The position numbers and the translations under genes were made by a program. The notes beneath the pieces were generated by a model. That model saw nothing but the letters and a program-made list of their open reading frames with translations, was not told where the DNA came from and ran no database searches. 64,000 nucleotides of DNA from Nocardia sp. CC227C (GTDB taxonomy: Bacteria > Actinomycetota > Actinomycetes > Mycobacteriales > Mycobacteriaceae): assembly GCF_030767025.1 (NCBI RefSeq), contig NZ_JASITE010000018.1, positions 79,760-143,759 of the forward strand, given 5' to 3'. Position 1 is the stretch's first letter. Each line of letters starts with the position of its first letter. Below are positions 15,361 through 24,711 of the stretch, in pieces.

Positions 15361-15495
15361 CTCGCGTGGCGGCGGACGCGGAACCGACCTTCCGGTCCGC
15401 CGCCACACCCGCGAATTCATGGCAACATCCCCTGTTTTCCCCTAGGGTTAGCCCGATAGGCCTTTTCCCGGGAACCCCAAAAACAGGCGGAACTC

Positions 15496-16095
15496 ATGAC
15501 TTCCTTCGATGACCTGCTCTCCCAAGTCCCCGTCTCGCAGATCGCCGGGAAGCTCGGCGTCGACGAGGCGACCGCGAACACCGCCATCCAGGCCGCCATC
15601 CCCGTCCTACTGGGCGGCTTGCAGGCAAAGGCCAGCAACCCCGAGGCCGCGTCTGCGATCGAAGGGGAGATCGCCAACCAGCGCAGCGACCTACTCGACG
15701 GCGGCGTCGATATCGACCAGGTCGATGTGGCGGGCGGCGACAAGATCGTCGAACAGACCTTCGGCACCGAGAAGAACACCGTCATGAGCGCCCTCGGCGA
15801 TGTCGGCGGCGCGGGCGGCCAGGATCTGATGGCCAAGCTGATGCCCATGCTCGCCCCCATCGTCCTCGCGTACCTTGGGAAGAAGGTGCTCGGTGGTGCG
15901 GGTGGCGGCGCGGCCACCCAGGCCGGCGGCGGCGGGCTCGGCGACATCCTCGGCAGCCTGCTCGGCGGGGCCACCGGCGGCGGCTCGGGCGGCAACGCGG
16001 GCGGACTCGGCGGATCGCTGGGCGAAGCACTCGGCAAGAACGCGGGCAATGTGCTCGGCAACGTTCTGGGTGGTCTGCTCGGCGGCAAGAAGTGA
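15496..16095 (+). CDS. DUF937 family protein
   Basis: A 199-residue protein starting MTSFDDLLSQVPVSQIA. Residues 1-75 match the DUF937 helical domain (NTAIQAAIPVLLGGLQAKA). The C-terminal third is Gly-rich (GGGLGDILGSLLGG repeats). No signal peptide. The family is widespread and functionally undefined (YidB-like). It is the first chromosomal gene past the tRNA-derived boundary. Confidence 0.85.
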   Translation: MTSFDDLLSQVPVSQIAGKLGVDEATANTAIQAAIPVLLGGLQAKASNPEAASAIEGEIANQRSDLLDGGVDIDQVDVAGGDKIVEQTFGTEKNTVMSALGDVGGAGGQDLMAKLMPMLAPIVLAYLGKKVLGGAGGGAATQAGGGGLGDILGSLLGGATGGGSGGNAGGLGGSLGEALGKNAGNVLGNVLGGLLGGKK

Positions 16096-16298
16096 AAATC
16101 GCCGGACGCTAACGAAATACGGCTCACGGCGATGGAGAACACGTCGCGGGCTGTCATCCATATGACATCGATCACCGCCGCCGCAATGCTGGTCGTATGC
16201 GTTTCGCATCACACCTACGGTGCCGTAAGGTATGGGACCGCGGCGGCATGGCCTGCGAGGGAACCACTGGAAGTTCGCACGACACGAAGGGCGTATAC

Positions 16299-17270
16299 AT
16301 GGCAAGGGATCTGACTCAACTCGAGTTGCTGATGGAGTTGGAGCCGGTTGCCGAGGAGAACGTCAACCGCCACCTCTCCCTGGCCAAGGACTGGCATCCG
16401 CACGACTACGTGCCGTGGGACGAGGGCCGCAACTTCGCCGCCATGGGCGGCGAGGACTGGGACCCGTCACAGTCGAAGCTGAACGAGGTCGCCAAGGCGG
16501 CGATGATCACCAACCTCCTCACCGAGGACAACCTGCCCTCCTATCACCGCGAGATCGCCGAGAACTTCTCCCAGGACGGCGCCTGGGGCACCTGGGTCGG
16601 TCGCTGGACCGCCGAGGAGAACCGGCACGGCATCGTCATGCGTGACTACCTGGTCGTCACCCGCGGCGTGGATCCGGTGGCGCTCGAGGAAGCGCGCATG
16701 ATCCACATGACCAACGGCTTCGCCTCCCCCACCGAGGAGGACGCCGGATTCCTGCATTCGGTCGCGTACGTGACCTTCCAGGAGCTGGCCACCCGCGTCT
16801 CCCACCGCAACACCGGCAAGGTGTGCGACGACCCGATCGCCGACCGGATGCTGCAGCGCATCGCGGCCGACGAGAACCTGCACATGATCTTCTACCGGAA
16901 CATGTGCGGCGCGGCGCTGGATCTGTCGCCCGATCAGGCGCTCGACGCCATCACCCTGATTCTGGAGAACTTCCAGATGCCGGGCGCGGGCATGCCCAAC
17001 TTCCGGCGCAACGGCGTGCTGATGGCCAAGCACGGCATCTACGACCTGCGCCAGCACCTCGAAGAGGTGGTCAACCCGGTGCTCAAGAAGTGGAAGATCT
17101 TCGAGCGCACCGACTTCACCGCGCGCGGCGAGCAGACCCGCGAACGGCTGGGCCTGTTCCTGGAGAAGCTGTCCAAGGACGTGGACAAGTTCGAGGAGCA
17201 GCGTGACCGCATGCTGGCCCGTGAGGCCGCCAAGCGCGAGAAGGCGCTGGCGGGCGCGGGGATCAGCTGA
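16299..17270 (+). CDS. desA1: Acyl-ACP desaturase, DesA type
   Basis: A 323-residue protein of the ferritin-like di-iron acyl-[ACP] desaturase family, which introduces a double bond into fatty acyl chains; in mycobacteria DesA1 and DesA2 feed mycolic acid synthesis. Metal ligands visible: E76, E107 and H110 (EENRH), E162, E192 and H195 (DENLH). ATG at 16299 follows GAAGGG. It is followed by a strong terminator and then dus, as Rv0824c stands beside Rv0823c in M. tuberculosis. DesA1 rather than DesA2 is inferred from this gene order. Confidence 0.85.
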   Translation: MARDLTQLELLMELEPVAEENVNRHLSLAKDWHPHDYVPWDEGRNFAAMGGEDWDPSQSKLNEVAKAAMITNLLTEDNLPSYHREIAENFSQDGAWGTWVGRWTAEENRHGIVMRDYLVVTRGVDPVALEEARMIHMTNGFASPTEEDAGFLHSVAYVTFQELATRVSHRNTGKVCDDPIADRMLQRIAADENLHMIFYRNMCGAALDLSPDQALDAITLILENFQMPGAGMPNFRRNGVLMAKHGIYDLRQHLEEVVNPVLKKWKIFERTDFTARGEQTRERLGLFLEKLSKDVDKFEEQRDRMLAREAAKREKALAGAGIS

Positions 17271-17287
17271 TCCGCTCACCCACTCAT

Positions 17288-17320
17288 CGGCCCGGCCGCA
17301 CAGCACGTGCGGCCGGGCCG
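17288..17320. terminator. Terminator after desA
   Basis: A perfect 14-base stem (CGGCCCGGCCGCAC) with a 5-base loop begins 18 bases past the desA stop. There is no T-run. Confidence 0.75.
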
Positions 17321-17463
17321 TACCCGTGTTGCGCCCGGACGGTGGAGCCGCCGCACACCGCACCCGGCGGCCGTGGCCCGGCGGGCGGCGAAACGATCAC
17401 GGCCGAGCCGGTCGGCGGGTGTGTGGCCGAGGCCACCCCGCGACTGATGCGACAATCGATCTC

Positions 17464-18615
17464 GTGACGACGTCCCTGGAAACCGCTGCGAGCAGTCTGC
17501 GGATCGGCCCATACCCGGTCGACCCGCCCGTCGTGCTCGCCCCGATGGCCGGAATCACCAACGTCGCCTTCCGCACCCTGTGCCGGGAATTCGGCAGCGC
17601 CACCTCCATCTACGTCTGCGAGATGATCACCGCCCGCGCCGTGGTGGAGCGCAATGAGAAGACGCTGCACATGATGTCGTTCGGGCCCGACGAGAGCCCG
17701 CGCTCCATGCAGCTCTACGGCGTCGACCCGAAAACCCTCGGCGAGGCCGTGCGCATCGTCGTCGGCGAGGGCTGGGCCGACCACATCGACCTCAACCTCG
17801 GCTGCCCGGTGCCCAAGGTGACCCGGCTCGGCGGCGGCGCGGCATTGCCCTACAAGCGGGAGCTGTTCCGGGCCATCGTGCGGGAGATGGTGGCGGCGGC
17901 CGCACCGGCCGGGGTGCCGATCTCGGTGAAATTCCGCATCGGCATCGACGACGACCACATCACCTATCTCGACACCGGGCGCATCGCCGAGGCCGAGGGC
18001 GCGGCGGCGGTCGCGCTGCACGCGCGCACCGCGGCGCAGCGCTACTCCGGGGAGGCCGACTGGACCGCCATCGCGCGGCTCAAGGAGGCCGTCACCACCA
18101 TCCCGGTACTCGGCAACGGCGATATCTTCAGCGCCGACGACGCGGTGACCATGATGGCGCAGACCGGATGCGACGGTGTCGTCGTCGGGCGCGGCTGCCT
18201 CGGACGCCCCTGGCTGTTCGCCGAACTCGAGGCCGCGCTGCGGGGCGAACCCGTCCCGACGCCACCGAATCTCGGCAAGGTCGGCGAGATCCTGTACCGG
18301 CACGCATCCCTGCTCGCCGATCACGACGGCGAGGACAAGGGCATGCGCGATCTGCGCAAGCACATGGCCTGGTACCTCATGGGCTTCCCGGTCGGCTCCG
18401 AACTGCGGCGCGCGTTCGCCACCGTCGGCAGCCTCGCCGAACTCTCCGACCTCATCGGACAGCTCGATCCCACCGCGCCGTTCCCCAAGGACGCGGAGGG
18501 TCCGCGCGGCAGACAGGGCTCACCGGGCAAGGTGGCGCTGCCGCACGGCTGGCTCGACGATCCCGACGACTGCGCGGTCCCGACCGCGGCGGATGTCATG
18601 CACAGCGGCGGCTGA
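17464..18615 (+). CDS. dus: tRNA-dihydrouridine synthase
   Basis: A 383-residue FMN enzyme that reduces uridine to dihydrouridine in tRNA D loops. Family signatures: VLAPMAGITNVAFR near the N-terminus, LNLGCPVPKVTRLGGGAAL with the catalytic Cys, VALHARTAAQRYSG, and GNGDIFS then GVVVGRGCLGRPW. GTG at 17464 gives the expected N-terminus; longer frames lack homology. It precedes the LCP gene, as Rv0823c does Rv0822c in M. tuberculosis (same strand there). Confidence 0.9.
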   Translation: MTTSLETAASSLRIGPYPVDPPVVLAPMAGITNVAFRTLCREFGSATSIYVCEMITARAVVERNEKTLHMMSFGPDESPRSMQLYGVDPKTLGEAVRIVVGEGWADHIDLNLGCPVPKVTRLGGGAALPYKRELFRAIVREMVAAAAPAGVPISVKFRIGIDDDHITYLDTGRIAEAEGAAAVALHARTAAQRYSGEADWTAIARLKEAVTTIPVLGNGDIFSADDAVTMMAQTGCDGVVVGRGCLGRPWLFAELEAALRGEPVPTPPNLGKVGEILYRHASLLADHDGEDKGMRDLRKHMAWYLMGFPVGSELRRAFATVGSLAELSDLIGQLDPTAPFPKDAEGPRGRQGSPGKVALPHGWLDDPDDCAVPTAADVMHSGG

Positions 18616-18724
18616 TACGGGCTCCGGCGGCGGTTGAGACCGCGCGGTTCTCGAGTTCGACTGGTCCGTTGTGGCGGAATCGTTATCATGGCCTCTGCAT
18701 CGAAGAGCAAAGTGAGGTTCGTTG

Positions 18725-21160
18725 GTGGGTGACGATCGGTACGGGCGTACGCCACGGCCCGGAGGTCGCGCCCCGTGGGAGCGCTACCCCGCGGACGAGG
18801 CGGAGCAGCCGCGCGGCCGCCGGAATCGGCACGCCGACGACGCCACCAACGGCTCCGCGCCCATCTCGGTGCAGGACCTCGTCGAGAAGGTCGACAGCGA
18901 GCGCAAGGGCCGGCGCCGACGCCGCGCCGAGCCCGATGCACCGGAGATCGGCGCGTGGGACGCCGAGTCCGCCAACGGATCTCGCGGCACGCACGCGGCC
19001 GAGCCCAACGGCGTCCGGCGCGCGGCCGACCAGACCGGGACCCGCCGCGCCGTCCCGCCCGATATGGGCCGCGGCGCGGATTCCGCCCCGACCCGACGGC
19101 CCGCTCCCGGGGAGTCCGGCGCGATACGCCGTCCGGCCCCGGTGGATTCGGCCCCGACCCGACGTCCCGCGCCCGTGGACTCCACGCCGGTCCGCCGCCC
19201 GGGCCCGGCCGACTCGGGCGTCATCCGCCGCCCCGCCCCGGGCGAATCCGGCGCGATCGGCCGCCAGGGTCCCGCGGACTCGGGCGCTGTACGCCGCCCG
19301 CCCCCGGGCGAATCCGGAGCCATCGCCCGCCAAGCCGCCGCGGACTCCGGCGTCATCCGCCGCCCGCCTCCCGGCGAATCCGGCGCCATCGGCCGCCAGG
19401 CCCCCGCGGACTCCGCCCCCGTGCGGCGCGCGCCGTGGGGTAAGGGCAAGGGGGCCGCGAATGCCGGTGCGGCGGGGCCGGTTCGGGCCGCCGCCGTCGA
19501 TCCGGTCACCGAGGAACTGCCGCCCGTGACGGGTCCGGCACTGGAGCCGGAGGAGCCGCGGCCCATCCGGGGCGTCACCTCACCGGCCGACTACCCCACC
19601 ACCGCACTGCCCACATCGGTCGGCTCCAAGCCGCTGTCCCGCCTGGCCGGGAACCGCCAACGCCGCAGCAAGCGACTGCGGCTGGCCGGACGCAGCACCG
19701 CCGCCGTCGTCGCGGTCATCGCGCTGCTCGTCACCGGTGGCGGCTGGAGCTATCTGAAGGCCAAGGACAATGGCTTCAATCAGGTTTCGGCGCTGGACGA
19801 GAACTCCGCCGACATCATCGACGCCAATGCGCAGTACGGCGACGAGACCTTCCTCATCGTCGGCACCGATACCCGTGCGGGCGTGAACTCCGACCTGGGT
19901 GCGGGCACCACCGAGGACGCCGAGGGCGCGCGCGCCGACACCGTCATGCTGGTCAACATTCCGGCCAAGCGGGATCGCGTTGTGGCCGTGTCCTTCCCGC
20001 GCGACCTCGATGTCACTCGGCCGGTGTGCGAGGGCTGGGACAACGAGACTGCCGAGTACAGCTCGGAGACCTTCTCCTCGGCTATCGGCGACAAACTCAA
20101 CGCGACGTACGCGCTGGGCGGGCCCAAATGCCTGACCAAGGTCATCCAGAAGATGACCGGCCTCAAGATCAACCACTTCGTCGGCATCGACTTCGCGGGC
20201 TTCGAAGCCATGGTCGACACCATCGGCGGCGTCGAGGTGTGCACCGCCGAGCCGCTGGTCGACGACATGCTCGGCACCATCCTCGCCGAGCCCGGAAAAC
20301 AGATCGTCAACGGCGCGACCGCGCTCGACTACGTACGCGCCCGGCACGTGTACGGCGAGCAGCGCAGCGACTACGACCGCATCAACCGTCAGCAGCGCTT
20401 CCTGGCCTCGCTGCTGCGGGGCGCGTTGTCCGGCAAGGTGCTGTTCGATCTGGGCAAGCTCAACGGCTTCATCAACGGCTTCGCACAGCACTCGTTCATG
20501 GACAATGTGAACACCAAGGATCTGCTCACCCTGGGCCGGTCACTACAGAAGGTGGATGCCGGGGCGATCACCTTTCTCACCATCCCGACGGCGGGTACCA
20601 CGTCGTACGGCAACGAGATTCCACGCGAGTCGGATATCAAGGCCATCTTCCGGGCCATCATCGACGACCAGCCGCTGCCCGGGGAGAAGAAGCCCGAACC
20701 CGAGGAGACCTCCACCACGCAGGCCCCGCCGACCAAGCCGACGCTGACGGCGGTCGACCCCAGCATGGTGTCGCTGCAGGTGTCCAACGGCTCCGGGCTG
20801 GCCGGCATCGCCTCGACCACGGCCACCAAACTCGCCAACCAGGGCTTCCAGATCTACAGCACCGGCAACTACGCCGAGGGCTCCTCGGCCACCACCAAGG
20901 TCCGCTACTCCGGCAGTGACCAAGAGGCCGCGGCCGCCACGGTGGCCAGCGCGATCCCGGGTGCGTCCCTGGAGTCCACCACCGGGCTCGGCAGCATCGT
21001 GGAGGTGGTGCTCGGCTCCGACTTCACCGGCACCGTGCGGTCGCCGACCACCTTCGGCGAAACGCTGCCGGATACGCCGATCTCCGCCGCCGAGGAGACG
21101 CCGATCACACTGCCGTCCGACCTGGAGCATGTGAACGCGGCCGACGACACCTGCAAGTAG
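18725..21160 (+). CDS. LytR-CpsA-Psr (LCP) family wall polymer ligase
   Basis: An 811-residue protein, GTG start at 18725 with GAGG seven bases upstream (a TTG one codon earlier is also possible). Residues 1-320 are a long charged cytoplasmic region with about twelve 11-residue repeats (type RRPAPGESGAI). One membrane helix lies near 323-342. The LCP domain follows (DTVMLVNIPAKRDRVVAVSF, then DYVRARHVYGEQRSDYDRINR with the catalytic Arg cluster). A LytR_C domain is at about 680-775. LCP proteins attach arabinogalactan and related polymers to peptidoglycan. The repeat-rich cytoplasmic arm is unusually long. Confidence 0.85.
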   Translation: MGDDRYGRTPRPGGRAPWERYPADEAEQPRGRRNRHADDATNGSAPISVQDLVEKVDSERKGRRRRRAEPDAPEIGAWDAESANGSRGTHAAEPNGVRRAADQTGTRRAVPPDMGRGADSAPTRRPAPGESGAIRRPAPVDSAPTRRPAPVDSTPVRRPGPADSGVIRRPAPGESGAIGRQGPADSGAVRRPPPGESGAIARQAAADSGVIRRPPPGESGAIGRQAPADSAPVRRAPWGKGKGAANAGAAGPVRAAAVDPVTEELPPVTGPALEPEEPRPIRGVTSPADYPTTALPTSVGSKPLSRLAGNRQRRSKRLRLAGRSTAAVVAVIALLVTGGGWSYLKAKDNGFNQVSALDENSADIIDANAQYGDETFLIVGTDTRAGVNSDLGAGTTEDAEGARADTVMLVNIPAKRDRVVAVSFPRDLDVTRPVCEGWDNETAEYSSETFSSAIGDKLNATYALGGPKCLTKVIQKMTGLKINHFVGIDFAGFEAMVDTIGGVEVCTAEPLVDDMLGTILAEPGKQIVNGATALDYVRARHVYGEQRSDYDRINRQQRFLASLLRGALSGKVLFDLGKLNGFINGFAQHSFMDNVNTKDLLTLGRSLQKVDAGAITFLTIPTAGTTSYGNEIPRESDIKAIFRAIIDDQPLPGEKKPEPEETSTTQAPPTKPTLTAVDPSMVSLQVSNGSGLAGIASTTATKLANQGFQIYSTGNYAEGSSATTKVRYSGSDQEAAAATVASAIPGASLESTTGLGSIVEVVLGSDFTGTVRSPTTFGETLPDTPISAAEETPITLPSDLEHVNAADDTCK
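19078..19434. repeat. 33-bp-period tandem repeats in the LCP gene
   Basis: About twelve in-frame units encode variants of RRPAPGESGAI / RQAPADSAPV. The period is a multiple of three, so unit gain or loss keeps the frame. Some neighbouring units are nearly identical, which suggests recent duplication. Confidence 0.8.
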
Positions 21161-21261
21161 CGGCCGCACCGCCGGTGGTGACGGCCGACATGCCGGCCCG
21201 GCACCGATGATTCACCGACCGTTGGTGACTTGGTCAGCGATGGCTACTAGTGTCTTGACTC

Positions 21262-21933
21262 ATGCGTGTCATCTACAACGAACAAATGGCCGAGCTCGCC
21301 GATCTGCTCGGCGGCATGGCCGGCCTCGCGGGCGACGCGATGGAGCGGGCGACCAAGTCGCTGCTCGACGCCGACCTCGAAATGGCCGAGCAGGTGATCA
21401 CCGAGTACGACCGGATCGCCGAGATGATCACGCTGGCCGAGGAGAAGGCGTTCGCACTGCTCGCCCTCCAGGCGCCGGTGGCCGGCGACCTCCGGCAGGT
21501 GGTGAGCGCCATCCAGATCGTCTCCGACGTGAACCGGATGGGCGTGCTCGCCCTGCACGTGGCCAAGATGACGCGCCGTCGCTTCCCGAACCACACGGTG
21601 CCGGAGGCGGTCAACTCCTACTTCGCGGAGATGGGACGCGTCGCCGTCAAGATGGGCGCGGCGGCCAAGGACGTCCTGGAGACCCGCGACCCCGAGCGCG
21701 CCGCCAAGCTCAATGACGACGACGAGGCGATGGACGATCTGCGCAAGCACCTGTTCACGCTCCTCATGGACCGCGACTGGGAGCACGGTGTGGCCGCCGC
21801 CGTCGACGTGGCGCTGCTGGGCCGCTACTACGAGCGCTTCGCCGACCATGCCGTGGAGATCGGCCGCCGCGTGGTGTTCCTGGTGACCGGTGTGCTGCCG
21901 CCCGACCCGGATCAGGAGAAGGAATCTCTCTGA
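21262..21933 (+). CDS. phoU: Phosphate signalling protein PhoU
   Basis: A 223-residue all-helical protein with two PhoU three-helix repeats, starting MRVIYNEQMAELADLLGGMA. The conserved EYDRIAEMITLAEEKAF and GRYYERFADHAVEIGRRV segments correspond to the metal-binding E/DxxxD motifs. PhoU represses the Pho regulon and restrains PstSCAB when phosphate is plentiful. Its mycobacterial equivalent PhoY2 (Rv0821c) lies next to phoT (pstB). Here an MFS pump gene separates phoU from pstB. Confidence 0.92.
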   Translation: MRVIYNEQMAELADLLGGMAGLAGDAMERATKSLLDADLEMAEQVITEYDRIAEMITLAEEKAFALLALQAPVAGDLRQVVSAIQIVSDVNRMGVLALHVAKMTRRRFPNHTVPEAVNSYFAEMGRVAVKMGAAAKDVLETRDPERAAKLNDDDEAMDDLRKHLFTLLMDRDWEHGVAAAVDVALLGRYYERFADHAVEIGRRVVFLVTGVLPPDPDQEKESL

Positions 21934-21954
21934 CCGTCCGACAATGACGCGCGA

Positions 21955-21984
21955 TTCGGCCGCCCGGTACACCGGGCGGCCGAA
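21955..21984. terminator. Bidirectional terminator between phoU and the MFS gene
   Basis: A 14-base palindromic stem (TTCGGCCGCCCGGT) with a minimal loop is followed by AACTTTT. It separates two convergent genes. Confidence 0.8.
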
Positions 21985-21990
21985 AACTTT

Positions 21991-23685
21991 TCAGCGCTGC
22001 GGAGTCGGAGGCTCAGGCGTCTCGCCCCCGAGCGGGTTCGGTCCCGGCGGCGTTTGTCCCGTTGACATTTCCTCCGCACTCTCGGCGTCGCGCCAGCCGA
22101 GCAGCAGCGACCGGTTGCGTTCCGGCTTCCAGGGCAGCGTGACGGCCACGATGACCGCGCACACCACCAGCGTGCCCACCGCGACCATGGAGGCCGCGTG
22201 CGAGCCTTCCAGGGCCGCGACCTTCATGGCGTGCACCAGATCCGCGCGCGGCTGCTCCAGCAGCGGGTTGATCGGCGCTTTCATGATCTCCAGCACGCTG
22301 ATCGGGGTATTGGCGGCCAGTTCCTTCTGCCGGGCGTTCATGATCGCCTCCGGCACCGCGGCAATGCGTCCGGCCACCCGGTCGGCGTAGATGGAGCTCA
22401 TGATGGAGCCGAGCAGCGCCACCCCGAGCGCACCGCCGACCTCGCGGGTGGTGTCGTTGACCGCGGAACCGGCCCCGGCCTCCTCCAGCGGGACCGACCC
22501 CATGATGGACTCGGTGGCGGGACCCTGCACCACCGCGAAGCCGATGCCCATGAGCACCATGGCGACCAGCACCGGCCCCAGGTACGGCGTGTCGACCGTG
22601 GTCTGCCCGGCGATGTACATGGCGACCGCCAGGGTGAGCACACCGGCCACGATGACCGCGGTCGCGCCCAACCGCTGTGCGATGAGGGTCGCGGCCGGGG
22701 CGCCGATACCCACCGCCAGCGCGAAAGGCAGTGAGTGGATGCCGAATTCGAGCGGGGACAGCTCCTTGACGCCCTGAAAGTACTGGGTGATGAGGAACAG
22801 GAAGCCGAAGGCACAGAAGTAGGACACCGTGATCGCCAGGGCGGGCACCGCGAACCGGCGGATCCGGAACAGCCGCATATTCAGCACCGGGGTCCGCACC
22901 CGCAGCTCCCAGGCCACGAACGCGGCCAGCGCCGCCGCCGAGATCGCGTATCCCAGCAGGCTTTCCACGGACAGCCAGCCGTGCTTGGGCGCCTCGATGA
23001 TCGACCACACCAGCAGGGTCACACCCGCGAGCGACAGCACGATGCCGATGCGGTCCAGCCGATCCACATGCGAGGCACGGGATTCCGGCGTGGTGATCCA
23101 GACGGCCGCGATGGCGATCACGGCCACCGGCACATTGATCCAGAACACCGAATGCCAGCTGAAGTGCTCGAGCAGCCAACCGCCCACGGTCGGGCCGATG
23201 GCGATCGCTATGCCCGCCATGGCCGTCCACACGGCAATGGCGGCGGCGCGCTCCTTCGCGGTGGTGAAGATATTGGTGAGCAGGGCCAGGGTGGCCGGGA
23301 AGACCATGGCCGCGAAGATGCCCATGCCCGCGCGCGCCGCGATCACCTGCCCGAGTCCCGAGGACATCGCACCCGCCGCCGACATGACGGCCACACCGGC
23401 CAGGCCCCAGACCAGGAACCGCTTCCGCCCGTACCGGTCGCCCAGATGGCCCATGGCGAGCAGGAGGCCGGAGAACGCCAGCGTGAACGCGTCCACGATC
23501 CACTGCAGTCCGGCCATATCGGCCTGCAACTGCACAGCCATCGACGGCAGCGCCACATTCACGAGCGTGTTGTCGAGTACCACGAGCAGTTCGGCGAGGC
23601 AGATGGCGATCAATGCCGCCACTCTGCCCCGCCCGGACAAGGCGATCCGCGCTTCGGACTGCTGGATCGACGCTGATATAGCCAT
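21991..23685 (-). CDS. MFS drug efflux transporter, DHA2 (14-TMS) type
   Basis: A 564-residue protein. ATG at 23685 is chosen for the GGAGGCGGAGG before it. About 14 membrane helices are visible. Typical motifs are the N-terminal LLVVLDNTLVNVALPSM (motif D1), GHLGDRYGRKRFLVWG (motif A) and WRWIF-like WHSVFWINVPVAV. The family exports antiseptics, antibiotics or lipids; the substrate cannot be read from sequence. The upstream region contains an operator-like palindrome and what looks like the remains of a divergent TetR gene. Confidence 0.88.
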   Translation of the reverse strand: MAISASIQQSEARIALSGRGRVAALIAICLAELLVVLDNTLVNVALPSMAVQLQADMAGLQWIVDAFTLAFSGLLLAMGHLGDRYGRKRFLVWGLAGVAVMSAAGAMSSGLGQVIAARAGMGIFAAMVFPATLALLTNIFTTAKERAAAIAVWTAMAGIAIAIGPTVGGWLLEHFSWHSVFWINVPVAVIAIAAVWITTPESRASHVDRLDRIGIVLSLAGVTLLVWSIIEAPKHGWLSVESLLGYAISAAALAAFVAWELRVRTPVLNMRLFRIRRFAVPALAITVSYFCAFGFLFLITQYFQGVKELSPLEFGIHSLPFALAVGIGAPAATLIAQRLGATAVIVAGVLTLAVAMYIAGQTTVDTPYLGPVLVAMVLMGIGFAVVQGPATESIMGSVPLEEAGAGSAVNDTTREVGGALGVALLGSIMSSIYADRVAGRIAAVPEAIMNARQKELAANTPISVLEIMKAPINPLLEQPRADLVHAMKVAALEGSHAASMVAVGTLVVCAVIVAVTLPWKPERNRSLLLGWRDAESAEEMSTGQTPPGPNPLGGETPEPPTPQR

Positions 23686-23731
23686 CCTCCGCCTCCTAGG
23701 TATAACGATCGGTTTAGTCACCTAGGACACT

Positions 23732-23748
23732 AACTGTTACCGACAGTT
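23732..23748. promoter_or_regulatory. Operator-like palindrome upstream of the MFS gene
   Basis: AACTGTTACCGACAGTT has 6-base perfect arms around a 5-base centre, lying 47 bases upstream of the MFS start and just before TACAAT (23752-23757), a probable -10 for rightward transcription. Two CCTAGG hexamers flank the region nearer the MFS gene. This is where a TetR repressor would be expected to bind. Confidence 0.5.
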
Positions 23749-23764
23749 GCATACAATGATCCGC

Positions 23765-23890
23765 GTGCCATATGACGCAGCTAACAGTCGGCACAGGAAC
23801 AGACGGGCGAGCGGCGTGCGTCGGCCCCCGACCGCACAACGGAGCGACCCCGAGCCGACAGGCTCGGGGTCGTGGTGTGGAATTCGGTAG
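23765..23890 (+). pseudogene. Possible truncated TetR regulator
   Basis: GTG at 23765, seven bases after a TACAAT -10, begins MPYDAANSR, which resembles the N-terminus of many actinobacterial TetR repressors (MPYDA-x-x-x-R). The frame then loses resemblance and stops after 41 codons, running into the pstB terminator. Divergent placement beside an MFS pump with a palindromic operator fits a decayed repressor. The match is only nine residues, so this is tentative. Confidence 0.35.
23845..23872. terminator. Terminator after pstB
   Basis: A perfect 12-base stem (CGACCCCGAGCC) with GACA loop lies 41 bases past the pstB stop on the leftward strand. Confidence 0.75.
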
Positions 23891-23913
23891 CGAAGCCGCG
23901 GAGAGGCGGACTG

Positions 23914-24690
23914 TCAGCCGAAGCGGCCGGAGATGTAGTCCTCGGTGGCCTTCTGCGACGGGTTGGAGAAGATCTTCTCCGTCTCGTCGATCTCGACCAG
24001 CTTGCCGGGCTTGCCCTGCGCCTCCAGGTTGAAGAACGCCGTCTGGTCACTCACGCGCGCGGCCTGCTGCATGTTGTGGGTGACGATGACGATGGTGAAC
24101 TCCTTCTTCAGCTCGGCGATGAGATCCTCGATCGCGAGCGTGGAGATGGGGTCCAGGGCCGAACACGGCTCGTCCATCAGCAGTACGTCGGGCGAGACCG
24201 CGATGGCGCGGGCGATGCAGAGACGCTGCTGCTGACCGCCGGAGAGACCGCCGCCGGGCTTGTCCAGGCGGTCCTTGACCTCGTTCCAGAGGTTCGCGCC
24301 GCGCAGCGAGCGCTCGGCGACCTCATCGAGCTCCTTCTTGCCGCGCATCCCCTGCAACTTGAGCCCGGCCACCACATTGTCGCGAATCGACATGGTGGGG
24401 AACGGGTTCGGACGCTGGAACACCATGCCGATGGTGCGACGCACCCCCACCGGGTCGATGGCCGCCCCGTAGATGTCCTCGCCGTCCAGCAGCACCGCGC
24501 CCTCGACGCGCGCACCCGGGGTCACCTCGTGCATGCGGTTGAGCGAACGCAGCACCGTGGACTTGCCGCAGCCGGACGGACCGATGAACGCGGTCACGCT
24601 GCGCGGCAGCACGGTGAGCGAAACGTCCTTCACGGCGTGGAAGGCGCTGTAGTAGATATTCAGATCTTTGACGTCGATCCGCTTGGCCAT
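23914..24690 (-). CDS. pstB: Phosphate ABC transporter ATP-binding protein
   Basis: A 258-residue ATPase powering high-affinity phosphate uptake. Walker A is GPSGCGKST, the signature is LSGGQQQR, Walker B LLMDEPCSALDP, and the switch His is in VTHNMQQA. PFPTMSIRDNV is typical of PstB Q-loop regions. Last gene of pstSCAB, 21 bases after pstA. Equivalent to phoT (Rv0820). Confidence 0.95.
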   Translation of the reverse strand: MAKRIDVKDLNIYYSAFHAVKDVSLTVLPRSVTAFIGPSGCGKSTVLRSLNRMHEVTPGARVEGAVLLDGEDIYGAAIDPVGVRRTIGMVFQRPNPFPTMSIRDNVVAGLKLQGMRGKKELDEVAERSLRGANLWNEVKDRLDKPGGGLSGGQQQRLCIARAIAVSPDVLLMDEPCSALDPISTLAIEDLIAELKKEFTIVIVTHNMQQAARVSDQTAFFNLEAQGKPGKLVEIDETEKIFSNPSQKATEDYISGRFG

Positions 24691-24711
24691 CTCGTCTTTA
24701 TCCGTTCCGCT

